Of a DNA stretch of 30,863 nucleotides, positions 9,093 to 16,159 are shown in pieces. The translations under genes were made by a program, and so were the position numbers. The stretch is from positions 69,224 through 100,086 of the forward strand of contig DGWK01000011.1 in NCBI GenBank assembly GCA_002395235.1, read 5' to 3'. The stretch comes from Lachnospiraceae bacterium UBA4260. Lineage in GTDB: Bacteria; Bacillota; Clostridia; Lachnospirales; Lachnospiraceae. Position 1 is the stretch's first letter. Every line of letters starts with the position of its first letter. The notes beneath the pieces are model-generated. The model did no database searches. It was not told the origin of the DNA and saw only the letters and a program-made list of their open reading frames with translations.

Positions 9093-9900
9093 CGGATACT
9101 GCCGGAGCAGTCTCTTCGGATCTGATCTCTTCGAGGAACCGCTTTTCCTCCTCAGTGAGGGACCTGCCCTCGAGCAGGTCCGGCCTGCGCAGCAGCGTTT
9201 TGCGCAGAGACTCCTTGAGTCGCCACTTTCTTATTTTTTCATGATTGCCTGACAGAAGAACGTCAGGTACGGATTCACCATCATAGACGGCCGGCTGGGT
9301 GTACTGCGGGTACTCCAGCAGGCCGTTTTCAAATGATTCCTCTCCGGTGCTCTCCGAGCGGATGGCGCCGGGAAGGAGCCTTATTACGGCGTCTGCGACA
9401 GCCATGGCGGCAAGCTCTCCGCCCGTCAGGATGAAGTCGCCGATGGAAACCTCTTCGTCTACATGGCGGTAGATGCGCTCATCCATGCCCTCGTAGTGGC
9501 CGCAGAGCAGGATCAGGTGATCGAGGTCCGCGTAGCGGTGGGCGGTCTTCTGAGTGAAGACAGCGCCGGCGGGGGAGAGAGCGGCGGTTATTTCCGCGCG
9601 AGAGGGCTCTTTGCCGCAGCTTTCAAAATGATCGGGAGATGCAGTCTTGTCGACTGTACCGGCCGGCTGCTCTTTTTTGACAGCGCGCAATGCATCCAGG
9701 ACCGGCTGGCAGCGCATGACCATGCCGGGCCCGCCGCCGAAGGGAGAGTCGTCGATATGCCGAAAGCTGCCGGGAGAATAGTCCTTGATATCGACGACGT
9801 CTATCTCCAGGACGCCTTTTTTTATTGCGCGCTGGGGGATCGGCGATGCGAGAAAGCTGTCGAAAAGCTGCGGGAATATGGTCAGAAATGTGATCTTCAT
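9082..9900 (-). CDS. trmD: tRNA (guanine-37-N1)-methyltransferase
   Basis: This 272-residue SPOUT-class methyltransferase makes m1G37 in tRNAs and prevents +1 frameshifting. It starts MKITFLTIFPQLFD and has PFGGGPGMVMRCQPV, the knot motif LCGHYEGMDERIYRHVDEEVSIGDFILTGGELA (within residues ~140-175) and the C-terminal DVLLSGNHEKIRKWR. It carries an insertion of roughly 25 residues around 78-105 (TASPDHFESCGKEPSRAEI) compared with typical ~245-residue TrmD. AGAGAGG precedes the ATG at 9900. In many bacteria trmD lies in an rpsP-rimM-trmD-rplS operon; here it is alone, followed tail to tail by the hexitol kinase. All recognisable active-site motifs are kept, so it should be functional. Confidence 0.95.
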   Translation of the reverse strand: MKITFLTIFPQLFDSFLASPIPQRAIKKGVLEIDVVDIKDYSPGSFRHIDDSPFGGGPGMVMRCQPVLDALRAVKKEQPAGTVDKTASPDHFESCGKEPSRAEITAALSPAGAVFTQKTAHRYADLDHLILLCGHYEGMDERIYRHVDEEVSIGDFILTGGELAAMAVADAVIRLLPGAIRSESTGEESFENGLLEYPQYTQPAVYDGESVPDVLLSGNHEKIRKWRLKESLRKTLLRRPDLLEGRSLTEEEKRFLEEIRSEETAPAVSVSL

Positions 9901-9924
9901 GGCGGGGACCTCTCTTTCGACACC

Positions 9925-9930
9925 AGTATA
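9925..9930 (-). promoter_or_regulatory. Extended -10 element upstream of trmD
   Basis: On the minus strand TGCTATACT ends 24 nt before the trmD start; the TGC extension can compensate for the missing -35. The three-repeat array begins 7 bp upstream of it. Confidence 0.4.
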
Positions 9931-9936
9931 GCATAA

Positions 9937-10030
9937 GGAGCAAACGACCTCATGGGTGGTTTACTCCTTAAAATTGACCTCTGGGGTAGTTTGCTCCGGT
10001 GTAAACCCGACCTCCGGGGCAGTTTGCTCA
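9937..10030. repeat. Three imperfect 22-bp direct repeats with one inverted half
   Basis: Copies start at 9946, 9976 and 10009 with consensus GACCTC-nnGGGnnGTTTgCTCc; only a few positions differ. Each begins 30-33 bp after the last. An inverted GGAGCAAAC (9937-9945) precedes copy 1 and can pair with its GTTTACTCC end to form a hairpin. The array fills the gap between the HAD gene stop and the trmD promoter, so it could be a set of operator sites or a degraded intergenic repeat. Spacers of 8-11 bp are too short for CRISPR. Confidence 0.7.
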
Positions 10031-10031
10031 A

Positions 10032-10826
10032 TTACAGGTATTTGCGCATCTCATCAAGCGACTCATAGATGCAGGTGGGCTCCACATCGGACTCCGCCAC
10101 CGTCTGCATGGTCGCTTCGCCTGTCAGTACCAGGAAACCCTTCGCCCCGTTGCGGACGCCGGTTGCGACGTCGGTGTAGAGCCGGTCGCCGACGAAAGCC
10201 ATCTCGGAAGGCTCATAAGCGGTGAGCTGAGAGATCATTTCCACAGTTTCCTTCCAGGGTTTTCCCAGATAGCGGGGCTCGACGCCGGTCGAAGCTGTGA
10301 TCAGGCTGCACATGGCGCCGCAGTCCGGCATGTAGCCGGTCGCCGTGGGACAGTTGATATCCATGTGCGTCGCGATAAACGGCACGCCGTCGCGCACGAA
10401 ATTGCAGATTTTCTCCAGCTTTTCATAGGTCAGCGTGGTGTCGAAGCTCTGCACGGCGACATCGGGATTTTCATCGACGAGATTGATGTTCATCGAGCGC
10501 CAGCTCTCCTCAAGAAGGGGAGTACCGTTGAGGTAGACGCGTCCGCCCGGCCAGTTGTCCATGATGTAGAGAGCGCAGACATCGCCGGCGGTCACTACTT
10601 TGTCCGGCGGGACGTCGAGTCCCATCTTGCGGAGTTTCTCGACGTACACAGCGGGCACTTTCGAGGCGTTATTGGTAAAGAAAATATAGTCTCTGTCCGG
10701 CGAGGCCTCGACTTCCCTCACGAAATCCAGGGCGCCCTCGATCGGGTTATCCCCCAGGTAAACAGTTCCGTCCATATCGAGGACGAAGAGGCGGACGTCG
10801 TCCAAAGCGTTTTCTTTACTGAGCAT
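10032..10826 (-). CDS. HAD-IIA family sugar phosphatase (NagD-like)
   Basis: This 264-residue cytosolic haloacid-dehalogenase-superfamily hydrolase has motif I FVLDMDGTVYLGD, motif II FFTNNASK, a motif III lysine in YLGKPWKE and motif IV AFVGDRLYTDVATG. The C2-type cap between motifs II and III places it in subclass IIA with NagD/AraL, enzymes that dephosphorylate small sugar phosphates or nucleotides. The specific substrate is not predictable. The ATG at 10826 has AAGGAG 8 nt upstream; an in-frame upstream start at 10919 would lie upstream of the promoter -35 and is rejected. It precedes trmD on the same strand with a 131-bp repeat-filled gap. Confidence 0.87.
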   Translation of the reverse strand: MLSKENALDDVRLFVLDMDGTVYLGDNPIEGALDFVREVEASPDRDYIFFTNNASKVPAVYVEKLRKMGLDVPPDKVVTAGDVCALYIMDNWPGGRVYLNGTPLLEESWRSMNINLVDENPDVAVQSFDTTLTYEKLEKICNFVRDGVPFIATHMDINCPTATGYMPDCGAMCSLITASTGVEPRYLGKPWKETVEMISQLTAYEPSEMAFVGDRLYTDVATGVRNGAKGFLVLTGEATMQTVAESDVEPTCIYESLDEMRKYL

Positions 10827-10878
10827 AGTGATTCTCCTTACTGTCTGCGAAGGTGGTTTAGTCTTCTCTTGCTTCCAT

Positions 10879-10907
10879 TGTATATTCAATTGGCATGCAG
10901 TTGTCAA
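10879..10907 (-). promoter_or_regulatory. Promoter of the HAD phosphatase gene
   Basis: On the minus strand TTGACA and TATACA are separated by 17 bp, with the -10 lying ~52 nt upstream of the ATG. Confidence 0.65.
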
Positions 10908-10925
10908 CGACCCAGGCAAAGTGAT

Positions 10926-10956
10926 CGCCGCTTTTGCCAGTGCGGCGGCCTTTTTT
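10926..10956 (+). terminator. Terminator-like hairpin with U-tract, no gene to serve
   Basis: CGCCGC/GCGGCG with a 10-nt loop, then GCC and six Ts on the plus strand. No plus-strand gene ends just upstream, so it may be left over from lost DNA. Confidence 0.5.
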
Positions 10957-10973
10957 CGTGGAACAAAGTACCC

Positions 10974-11002
10974 TTGTTTGGAATGTCGGTTAGCGCTATA
11001 AT
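10974..11002 (+). promoter_or_regulatory. Promoter upstream of the ABC exporter remnant
   Basis: TTGTTT, a 17-bp spacer and TATAAT, ~70 nt before the remnant's ATG. The promoter seems intact although the genes it served are mostly gone. Confidence 0.55.
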
Positions 11003-11072
11003 TCTAGAGGTAGATATGACTAACTAATCAGAAAGGCACTGAGCCCGGCAGCAATACAGACGGGAGTGACAA

Positions 11073-11348
11073 ATGTTTCTTGAAGTAGAAGATCTGGTCA
11101 AGTTCTACGGCGAAGGCGAGAACCGCGTCAAGGTTCTCAAAGGCATCAGCACAGGCGTGGAAAAGGGAGAGACGGTGGTCCTGGAGGACAGGGAAGCCGA
11201 GCAGTATTACGCCTTCCGGGTGGACAGCATCGTGCAGTACTCGCCGAATTTTACCGTGTTCATGGCCATGTATTTTGTGATCAATGCGCTTCTGGTGCGA
11301 AAGATTGACAGGGTGACGCCGGCGGAGGTGCTTAAAAACAGGGAGTAA
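11073..11348 (+). pseudogene. In-frame deletion remnant joining an ABC ATPase start to an FtsX-type permease end
   Basis: The 91-residue frame begins like a LolD/MacB-type ABC ATPase (MFLEVEDLVKFYGEGENRVK, then VLKGISTGVEKGE) but stops being one just before the Walker A loop would start. From about residue 38 it reads like the tail of an FtsX-domain permease, with a hydrophobic stretch NFTVFMAMYFVINALLV and the typical ending KIDRVTPAEVLKNRE. In intact loci these two genes are adjacent, ATPase then permease, so one deletion of most of both genes explains the join. The junction is in frame, and promoter, a GGGAGTG ribosome site and stop are retained, so a small membrane peptide could still be made. 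It has no ATPase residues and cannot transport. A constitutive small gene of new function is a less likely reading. Confidence 0.75.
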
Positions 11349-11367
11349 ACGGCGGCTGCCGCCGTTT
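11347..11367 (+). terminator. Hairpin at the end of the ABC remnant
   Basis: AAACGGCGGC and GCCGCCGTTT are perfect 10-bp arms around a single T, starting at the remnant's stop codon. The following GCTTCCCTT is a poor U-tract, so termination may be weak. Confidence 0.5.
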
Positions 11368-11390
11368 GCTTCCCTTGACCGAGGGGCAAA

Positions 11391-11486
11391 GCTCGAGTAT
11401 ATTTGTGTAGATAGAAGAACATTCGAGTGTTTATGCGTGTCAGCAGCGCAGCATTCGGGTGTTTTTATAGGTTATCATCGGATAAC
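11391..11486. repeat. Three weak direct repeats and a small dyad upstream of the membrane-protein cluster
   Basis: CTCGAGTATATTT (from 11392), ATTCGAGTGTTTAT (from 11421) and ATTCGGGTGTTTTTAT (from 11453) are spaced 30-32 bp apart. GTTATC-ATCG-GATAAC follows at 11471-11486, 26 bp before the next start codon. They may be regulator sites; no clear promoter was found. Confidence 0.35.
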
Positions 11487-11512
11487 AGTTCTCAAATGTA
11501 CCCTGAAGGAAT

Positions 11513-12073
11513 ATGGAACAGAATCTCATGGAAAAGACCTTGGAAATGAACAGCCGTCAAATTGAATTAAGGAGGCATCAGCATACACTCGCCGTCGTTG
11601 GCATGGGCACCATAGGATTCGGCGTCTGGAGCGTGGTCAAAGCGGTTCTGTACCTCACGGTCGGGACTCCGATTAAGGATATCTTTTTTTCGGGTACAGG
11701 CGGAGATGAAAGAATAATGCAGGACATTGGAATGGCAATCGGAGCGGCCCTGCTGATGGTCCTTATCGATATGGGGATCCGGTGGAAGATCGGAAAGAAA
11801 GCGCTGCAGATCGCCAGAGGAGAAGCATTGCCCGCCATCTGGTTCTTCGTTCTCTCTGCCGGTGTCGCTCTGGTAGATCTGGTGGAATTAATAATAGGGC
11901 TTCTGGGGATACTGGGAGTTTTGTCCGTCGAGTCAGATGGGCTGGATATGATCTCAACGCTGCTCATGGACCTGACCTCTGTGATCACTCTGATCGGGAT
12001 GATCGCGGCAGCATGGATGATCAGAAAGCTGACGCAGGAACTAACAGGAAAGAGTACAAACAATGCAGATTGA
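11513..12073 (+). CDS. Hypothetical four-span membrane protein
   Basis: This 186-residue protein has no family I recognise. An N-terminal polar segment (1-25) is followed by four hydrophobic stretches: about 27-50 (TLAVVGMGTIGFGVWSVVKA), 71-88 (IGMAIGAALLMVLIDMG), 105-135 (IWFFVLSAGVALVDLVELII) and 145-168 (LLMDLTSVITLIGMIAAAWM). The GAAGGAA before the ATG at 11513 is very close to the codon, so the start is only moderately certain. Its end overlaps the DUF6765-like gene by 11 bp, and that gene overlaps the next by 4 bp, so the three are probably translated together. The flanking membrane protein and the metal-site protein suggest a shared envelope function, which is inference only. Confidence 0.7.
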   Translation: MEQNLMEKTLEMNSRQIELRRHQHTLAVVGMGTIGFGVWSVVKAVLYLTVGTPIKDIFFSGTGGDERIMQDIGMAIGAALLMVLIDMGIRWKIGKKALQIARGEALPAIWFFVLSAGVALVDLVELIIGLLGILGVLSVESDGLDMISTLLMDLTSVITLIGMIAAAWMIRKLTQELTGKSTNNAD

Positions 12074-13271
12074 CTTTCATTATTATGCGACATACTGTGC
12101 GGCATATCTGGCGGGATATTCCCACGAAGAGTGCCTGGCCATCTGTTACAGCGCGCAATTTGTGGACTGCTGTACGAGAACACTTCTCTCCACGATCAAT
12201 GGGCCGGACAGCGCGGCCACTACCCAGCTCAAACTCGAAATGATGGATGCGCGCACGGATATCCTGGGTCTACAGGATATTACGAGAATCTGGGCCTCTT
12301 TTCACTTTCTTCCCCGGGACCTGCATGCCGATATAAAAAAAGGAGCCCACGTCTATAAGGAAAAGTACCGGATGATCTGCGGGCCCAACGGGGACCTTCT
12401 GGTAAAGACGGTAAATCTGGCAAAAGAGAAAAGCCTGCAGGCCGTCGGTCTTGCCATGCATGTCCTGGCGGACACGTGGGCGCATCAATATTTTGCCGGG
12501 ACGCCTTCCCAGGTCATCAACAACACAGACTACTGGTTCTATGAACTGATTCCGGACGAAGAGAATCCGACGGACCCTGAGACGGGGAGCAAGAACTTCA
12601 CAGAGAGAAGAGTCACGTTTCGCCACAATCCGGTCGAAAAGGATGACCCGGAAAAGGGACTTTACGTGGGCACGATCTACCAGCTTCAGGAAAGCTCCGT
12701 CATGGGCCTGGGGCACGGGCGCGCGGGGCATCTTCCGGACTACAGCTTCATGCGCTACAAATATCTGCCGGCATGGAACGATTACAAAGAGATCATCAAG
12801 GACAATCCGTCGGACTACTATAAGGCTTTCTGCCAAATGGTATACGCGATGAAATACCTGCGCGGCGAGTACGAAACCTTCGAGACGGAGCGCTATGACA
12901 CGAAGGCGGTGTCTCCCTATGAGGAAGAGATCAGGGCGATCCTCGAAAAGCGGCAGCTCGATTCCAGCGCGGAATGGAAAGCGCTCGGGGAGAGGCTTTC
13001 CGGCGAGGAGATCCCGGATTTTGACGAGAAACGTTATTGCGGAGAATATGCGGACGCGAAGGGAGAGGACAAAGTAAGCACTTTCCTGGGAAACTTTTTC
13101 AGCGCGGCTCTGGCACAGAAGGGCATGGTCACAGACCAGATCTTTAAGTCCGGGAACCTCCTGGCAGGTTACTCGGTGGAATACAGAAAGAGCAAACTCC
13201 TGGGGATCCGGGATTTTATCCTGTTCGTGGAACAGGAGCTGAAAAAGAGAAGAAGTGAGGCACAGTCATGA
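12063..13271 (+). CDS. DUF6765-like protein with HxxxDxxxH site
   Basis: This 402-residue protein starts MQIDFHYYATYCAAYLAGYS, typical of the DUF6765 family, for which I know no established function. The central GLAMHVLADTWAHQYFAG gives an H-x3-D-x3-H motif (His133, Asp137, His141); with His6, His21 and Asp35 near the N-terminus this resembles the zinc cluster layout of the phospholipase C/S1-P1 nuclease helical fold. A hydrolase acting on phosphodiesters is therefore plausible but is inference. There is no signal peptide or membrane span, so it should be cytosolic. The C-terminal third is charged and helical. Start is set by the ATG at 12063, inside the end of the preceding gene, indicating translational coupling; the stop overlaps the next ATG. 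Confidence 0.75.
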   Translation: MQIDFHYYATYCAAYLAGYSHEECLAICYSAQFVDCCTRTLLSTINGPDSAATTQLKLEMMDARTDILGLQDITRIWASFHFLPRDLHADIKKGAHVYKEKYRMICGPNGDLLVKTVNLAKEKSLQAVGLAMHVLADTWAHQYFAGTPSQVINNTDYWFYELIPDEENPTDPETGSKNFTERRVTFRHNPVEKDDPEKGLYVGTIYQLQESSVMGLGHGRAGHLPDYSFMRYKYLPAWNDYKEIIKDNPSDYYKAFCQMVYAMKYLRGEYETFETERYDTKAVSPYEEEIRAILEKRQLDSSAEWKALGERLSGEEIPDFDEKRYCGEYADAKGEDKVSTFLGNFFSAALAQKGMVTDQIFKSGNLLAGYSVEYRKSKLLGIRDFILFVEQELKKRRSEAQS

Positions 13272-13801
13272 GCAGGTTCCAGCGCATTCAAAATATAGTG
13301 ATCGGCGTGGGAATGCTGCTCGCGGCAGGGTGCCTGATCGTCGAGCCGGAGGACGGATGTGTGTACATCCTGCTGCTTCTGGCGGCATCCCTGCTCATAA
13401 GAGGAGTCTCGCAGCTGATCTATTACTTCACGATGGCCCGGTGCATGGTGGGCGGCAAGCTGATCCTGTTTATCGGCGCCGCTTTTCTGGACATAGGCCT
13501 GTTTACGCTCTCCCTCGCCAACGAGTCCGGATTCTTTGTGACGCTCTATCTGATCGGCTTTCATGCCTTTGCGGGAGCTGTAAATATCCTTCGCTCGCTC
13601 GAGGCAATGCGCTATAAATCCGTTCACTGGAAGAGCAATATGCTGCAGGGAATCGTGAGTATCCTGATGCTTGTGGCAAGTCTGTTTTTTGCCAAAGACG
13701 AGACCATGCTCGTCTACCTGTACAGCATAGGCCTGATCTATTCCGCCTGCGTGCGGATCGCGTCCGCGTTCAAGAGATCGGCGGTCGTCTTTATTCAGTG
13801 A
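13268..13801 (+). CDS. HdeD/DUF308-like membrane protein
   Basis: This 177-residue protein has about six short hydrophobic spans, in pairs typical of the HdeD/DUF308 fold: IVIGVGMLLAAGCLIV, YILLLLAASLLIRGVSQLIY, KLILFIGAAFLDIGLFTL, LYLIGFHAFAGAVNIL, MLQGIVSILMLVASLFFA and LVYLYSIGLIYSACVRI. HdeD relatives are linked to acid or envelope stress in enterobacteria, but most clostridial members have no known role. The ATG at 13268 overlaps the stop codon of the DUF6765-like gene (ATGA), so the two are translationally coupled. Assignment rests on span pattern and length, not on a diagnostic motif. Confidence 0.65.
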   Translation: MSRFQRIQNIVIGVGMLLAAGCLIVEPEDGCVYILLLLAASLLIRGVSQLIYYFTMARCMVGGKLILFIGAAFLDIGLFTLSLANESGFFVTLYLIGFHAFAGAVNILRSLEAMRYKSVHWKSNMLQGIVSILMLVASLFFAKDETMLVYLYSIGLIYSACVRIASAFKRSAVVFIQ

Positions 13802-13868
13802 CTTTTGCGGAAGAAGAGGCCTTTTGCCGACAGTAAAAGGCGGATAGGACTCGCGAGAGTGATAAGGC

Positions 13869-13897
13869 TTGACTTACTAATCAAGAAGTGCTATTTT
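13869..13897 (+). promoter_or_regulatory. Promoter of the aromatic amino acid operon
   Basis: TTGACT, a 17-bp spacer and TATTTT, ~118 bp upstream of pheA. The long untranslated leader leaves room for regulation. Confidence 0.55.
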
Positions 13898-13953
13898 CGT
13901 CATGTTAGCGGTTTAAAGTGCTAAAATGGACGAGGAATGATTTGGACCTACTG

Positions 13954-13982
13954 AGCGCTCCTGTTCTGTGGACAGGGGCGCT
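13954..13982 (+). promoter_or_regulatory. Leader hairpin upstream of pheA
   Basis: AGCGCTCCTGT (13954-13964) pairs with ACAGGGGCGCT (13972-13982), 11 bp with one G-U, and is followed by TTTCAAAAT. It could be an attenuator, but no leader peptide rich in Phe or Tyr codons and no T-box sequence was found. A second small stem TTAGC-GAGG-GCTAA (14001-14014) covers the pheA ribosome site. Confidence 0.45.
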
Positions 13983-14015
13983 TTCAAAATGAATTAGCAA
14001 TTAGCGAGGGCTAAG

Positions 14016-15128
14016 ATGAATCTTAAAGAAAGCAGAGAAGTGATCAGGCAGGTCGACGAGGAAATGGCGAAGCTGTTTGAGCGCCGAATGGAGGCGGTCA
14101 GAGAAATAGCGGCTTACAAAAAGGAGCGCGGACTTCCCATAGAGGACAAGGAACAGGAAGCAAGGGTTATCAAAGGGAGAAGCGCCCAGATCGAGAACCC
14201 GGAGCTTCGCTCTTTTTACGTGAATTTCCTGCAGGATACGATGGACGTCAGCAAGCGCTGGCAGCACTATCTGATGGAAGGACTGAAGGTCGCCTACAGC
14301 GGCGTCGAGGGCGCTTTTGCCCACATTGCCGCGGGGCGCATTTTCCCCGACGGAACGCTGCAGTCCTACCCTTCCTTTGAGTCGGCCTACGAGGCGGTGG
14401 AAAAAGGGGAGTGCGACGTGGCCGTTCTTCCCATCGAGAACAGCTCGGCGGGAGAAGTCGGACAGGTACTGGACCTGATGTTCTCCGGAAACCTGTATGT
14501 GAACGGCGTCTATGACCTGTCCATCAACCAGAACCTGCTCGCCCTTCCCGGGACAAAACTGTCAGATATCAAGACTGTTCTGAGCCATCCCCAGGCCATC
14601 TCCCAGTGCCGGAGCTATATCAGAAAGAACGGATTTGACGTGATCAGTACGGCCAACACGGCGCTGGCAGCGCAGAAAGTGGCAAAAGACGGCGACCCCA
14701 GCGTTGCCGCCATCGCCAGTGAGGAGACTGCCGCGCTCTATGGCCTGGAGATCCTGGATCACGATATCAATGAGAGCAAGAACAACACGACCCGGTTCGC
14801 GGTTTTCTCAAGGGTCGAGAACAAGGTGACGGGAAAGAGGGACGCAGGCGCCTTCCTGCTCCTGTTCACCGTAAAGGATGAGGCGGGCGGCCTGGCCAAG
14901 GCCATCAACGTCATCAGCGCCTACAATTTCAATATGCGCGTGCTGCGGTCCCGTCCCATGAAGGACCTGGCCTGGCACTACTATTTCTACGCGGAAGTGG
15001 AGGGAGACGATTCCTCCGAAAACGGCCGCCGCATGATCAGCGCGCTCAGGGGTACCTGCCCCGGGCTCAAGGTCGTCGGCCGCTACACCGCGACGGGAAA
15101 TTCGCAGCAGGGAGGAGAGTCAATATGA
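14016..15128 (+). CDS. pheA: Chorismate mutase / prephenate dehydratase (P-protein)
   Basis: This 370-residue bifunctional enzyme makes phenylpyruvate from chorismate. An AroQ-type chorismate mutase (about 1-85) is seen as the charged helices LKESREVIRQVDEEMAKLFERR... and AAYKKERGLPIEDKEQEARV. The prephenate dehydratase domain (about 90-270) starts VAYSGVEGAFAHIAA and has VLPIENSSAGEV, SHPQAISQC and NNTTRFAVFSR, the latter containing the conserved TRF. A C-terminal ACT domain (about 280-360) should sense phenylalanine, but its two usual motifs are altered: GALxxxL is DEAGGLAKAI and ESRP is LRSRP. Feedback sensitivity might thus differ from E. coli PheA. First gene of a pheA-aroB-aroF operon; its stop overlaps the aroB start (ATGA). 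Confidence 0.95.
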   Translation: MNLKESREVIRQVDEEMAKLFERRMEAVREIAAYKKERGLPIEDKEQEARVIKGRSAQIENPELRSFYVNFLQDTMDVSKRWQHYLMEGLKVAYSGVEGAFAHIAAGRIFPDGTLQSYPSFESAYEAVEKGECDVAVLPIENSSAGEVGQVLDLMFSGNLYVNGVYDLSINQNLLALPGTKLSDIKTVLSHPQAISQCRSYIRKNGFDVISTANTALAAQKVAKDGDPSVAAIASEETAALYGLEILDHDINESKNNTTRFAVFSRVENKVTGKRDAGAFLLLFTVKDEAGGLAKAINVISAYNFNMRVLRSRPMKDLAWHYYFYAEVEGDDSSENGRRMISALRGTCPGLKVVGRYTATGNSQQGGESI

Positions 15129-16138
15129 TCATTCGCATGGAACTTGGGGAAGCAAGTTACGATATCGTTTTGGAGAGAGGGTGCCTTGAGAGAGCGGGAG
15201 AACTGCTGAACCTGGACAGGAAAGTCCTCATTCTCACGGACGAAGGCGTGCCGGCGCAGTACGCGCAGACGGTCGCGGACCGGTGCCGCGAGCCCCATAT
15301 TTATACAGTGCAGCAAGGGGAAGGCAGTAAGAGCTTCGCGGTTCTGGAAGCGATCCTCACGAAGATGATGGAACTGGGCTTTACGCGGGGCGACTGCGTC
15401 TGCTCCGTCGGAGGCGGCGTCGTGGGAGATCTGGGCGGCTTTGCGGCGGCCTGCTACATGCGCGGCATCGACTTCTACAACATTCCGACCACCATTCTGT
15501 CCCAGGTGGACAGCTCCATCGGCGGCAAGACGGCGGTGAACCTGGGCGGCGTCAAGAACATTGTCGGCGCTTTCTGGCAGCCGAAAAAGGTGCTGATCGA
15601 TCCCGACACGCTGGATACCCTTTCCGACAGGCAGAAGTCCAGCGGCCTCGCGGAGGCGGTCAAGGCGGGTCTGATCGCGGATCCGGTTCTCTTCGCCATG
15701 TTTGAGGATTACGCGGCAGGCGGGGCACCCCTAGACCTGGAGAAAGTGATCGCCGCATCGCTCATGGTCAAGAAAAAGGTCGTCGAAGAGGATGAGCGCG
15801 AGAGCGGCGTGCGCAAAATATTGAATTTCGGACACACAATCGGACACGGAATCGAGAGTGTCACCGGCCTTCTTCACGGAGAATGTGTCGCGATGGGAAT
15901 GATCCCCATGTGCTCGCCGGCGGTCCGCTCAAGACTGGTCCCCGTACTCGGCGCGCTGAACCTTCCGGCGAGGGTCCACGCGGATCCCGAGGAGGTCTAC
16001 AAGGCCGTGCTGCATGACAAGAAGATGGGCGACGGCTTCGTCTCCATCGTGAGTGTGGATACAGTGGGCTCTTATACAATACAGAAGGTAGACCCGGCGG
16101 TGCTTCGATACGGCATTGAAGTGGTGGTCAGACTTTGA
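15125..16138 (+). CDS. aroB: 3-dehydroquinate synthase
   Basis: This 337-residue NAD- and metal-dependent enzyme converts DAHP to 3-dehydroquinate, the second shikimate step. It has the NAD-binding signature SVGGGVVGDLGGFAAACYMR, the lysine motif PTTILSQVDSSIGGKTAVN and metal ligands in GLAEAVKAGL and NFGHTIGHGIE (two His). Slightly shorter than the 350-360 residue average, the difference being near the C-terminus. The ATG overlaps the pheA stop by four bases; GGAGGAG lies just upstream inside the pheA end. Between a chorismate-consuming enzyme and a DAHP synthase, it completes a mixed entry/exit aromatic operon. Confidence 0.95.
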   Translation: MIIRMELGEASYDIVLERGCLERAGELLNLDRKVLILTDEGVPAQYAQTVADRCREPHIYTVQQGEGSKSFAVLEAILTKMMELGFTRGDCVCSVGGGVVGDLGGFAAACYMRGIDFYNIPTTILSQVDSSIGGKTAVNLGGVKNIVGAFWQPKKVLIDPDTLDTLSDRQKSSGLAEAVKAGLIADPVLFAMFEDYAAGGAPLDLEKVIAASLMVKKKVVEEDERESGVRKILNFGHTIGHGIESVTGLLHGECVAMGMIPMCSPAVRSRLVPVLGALNLPARVHADPEEVYKAVLHDKKMGDGFVSIVSVDTVGSYTIQKVDPAVLRYGIEVVVRL

Positions 16139-16159
16139 CCTGGTAAGGAGGACAAAACT

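Noticed and set aside
9937..10030. CRISPR array
   Set aside because: Only three imperfect copies with 8-11 bp spacers and no cas genes.
13869..14015. T-box riboswitch upstream of pheA
   Set aside because: The conserved T-box sequence and specifier stem are not present, and the leader is too short.
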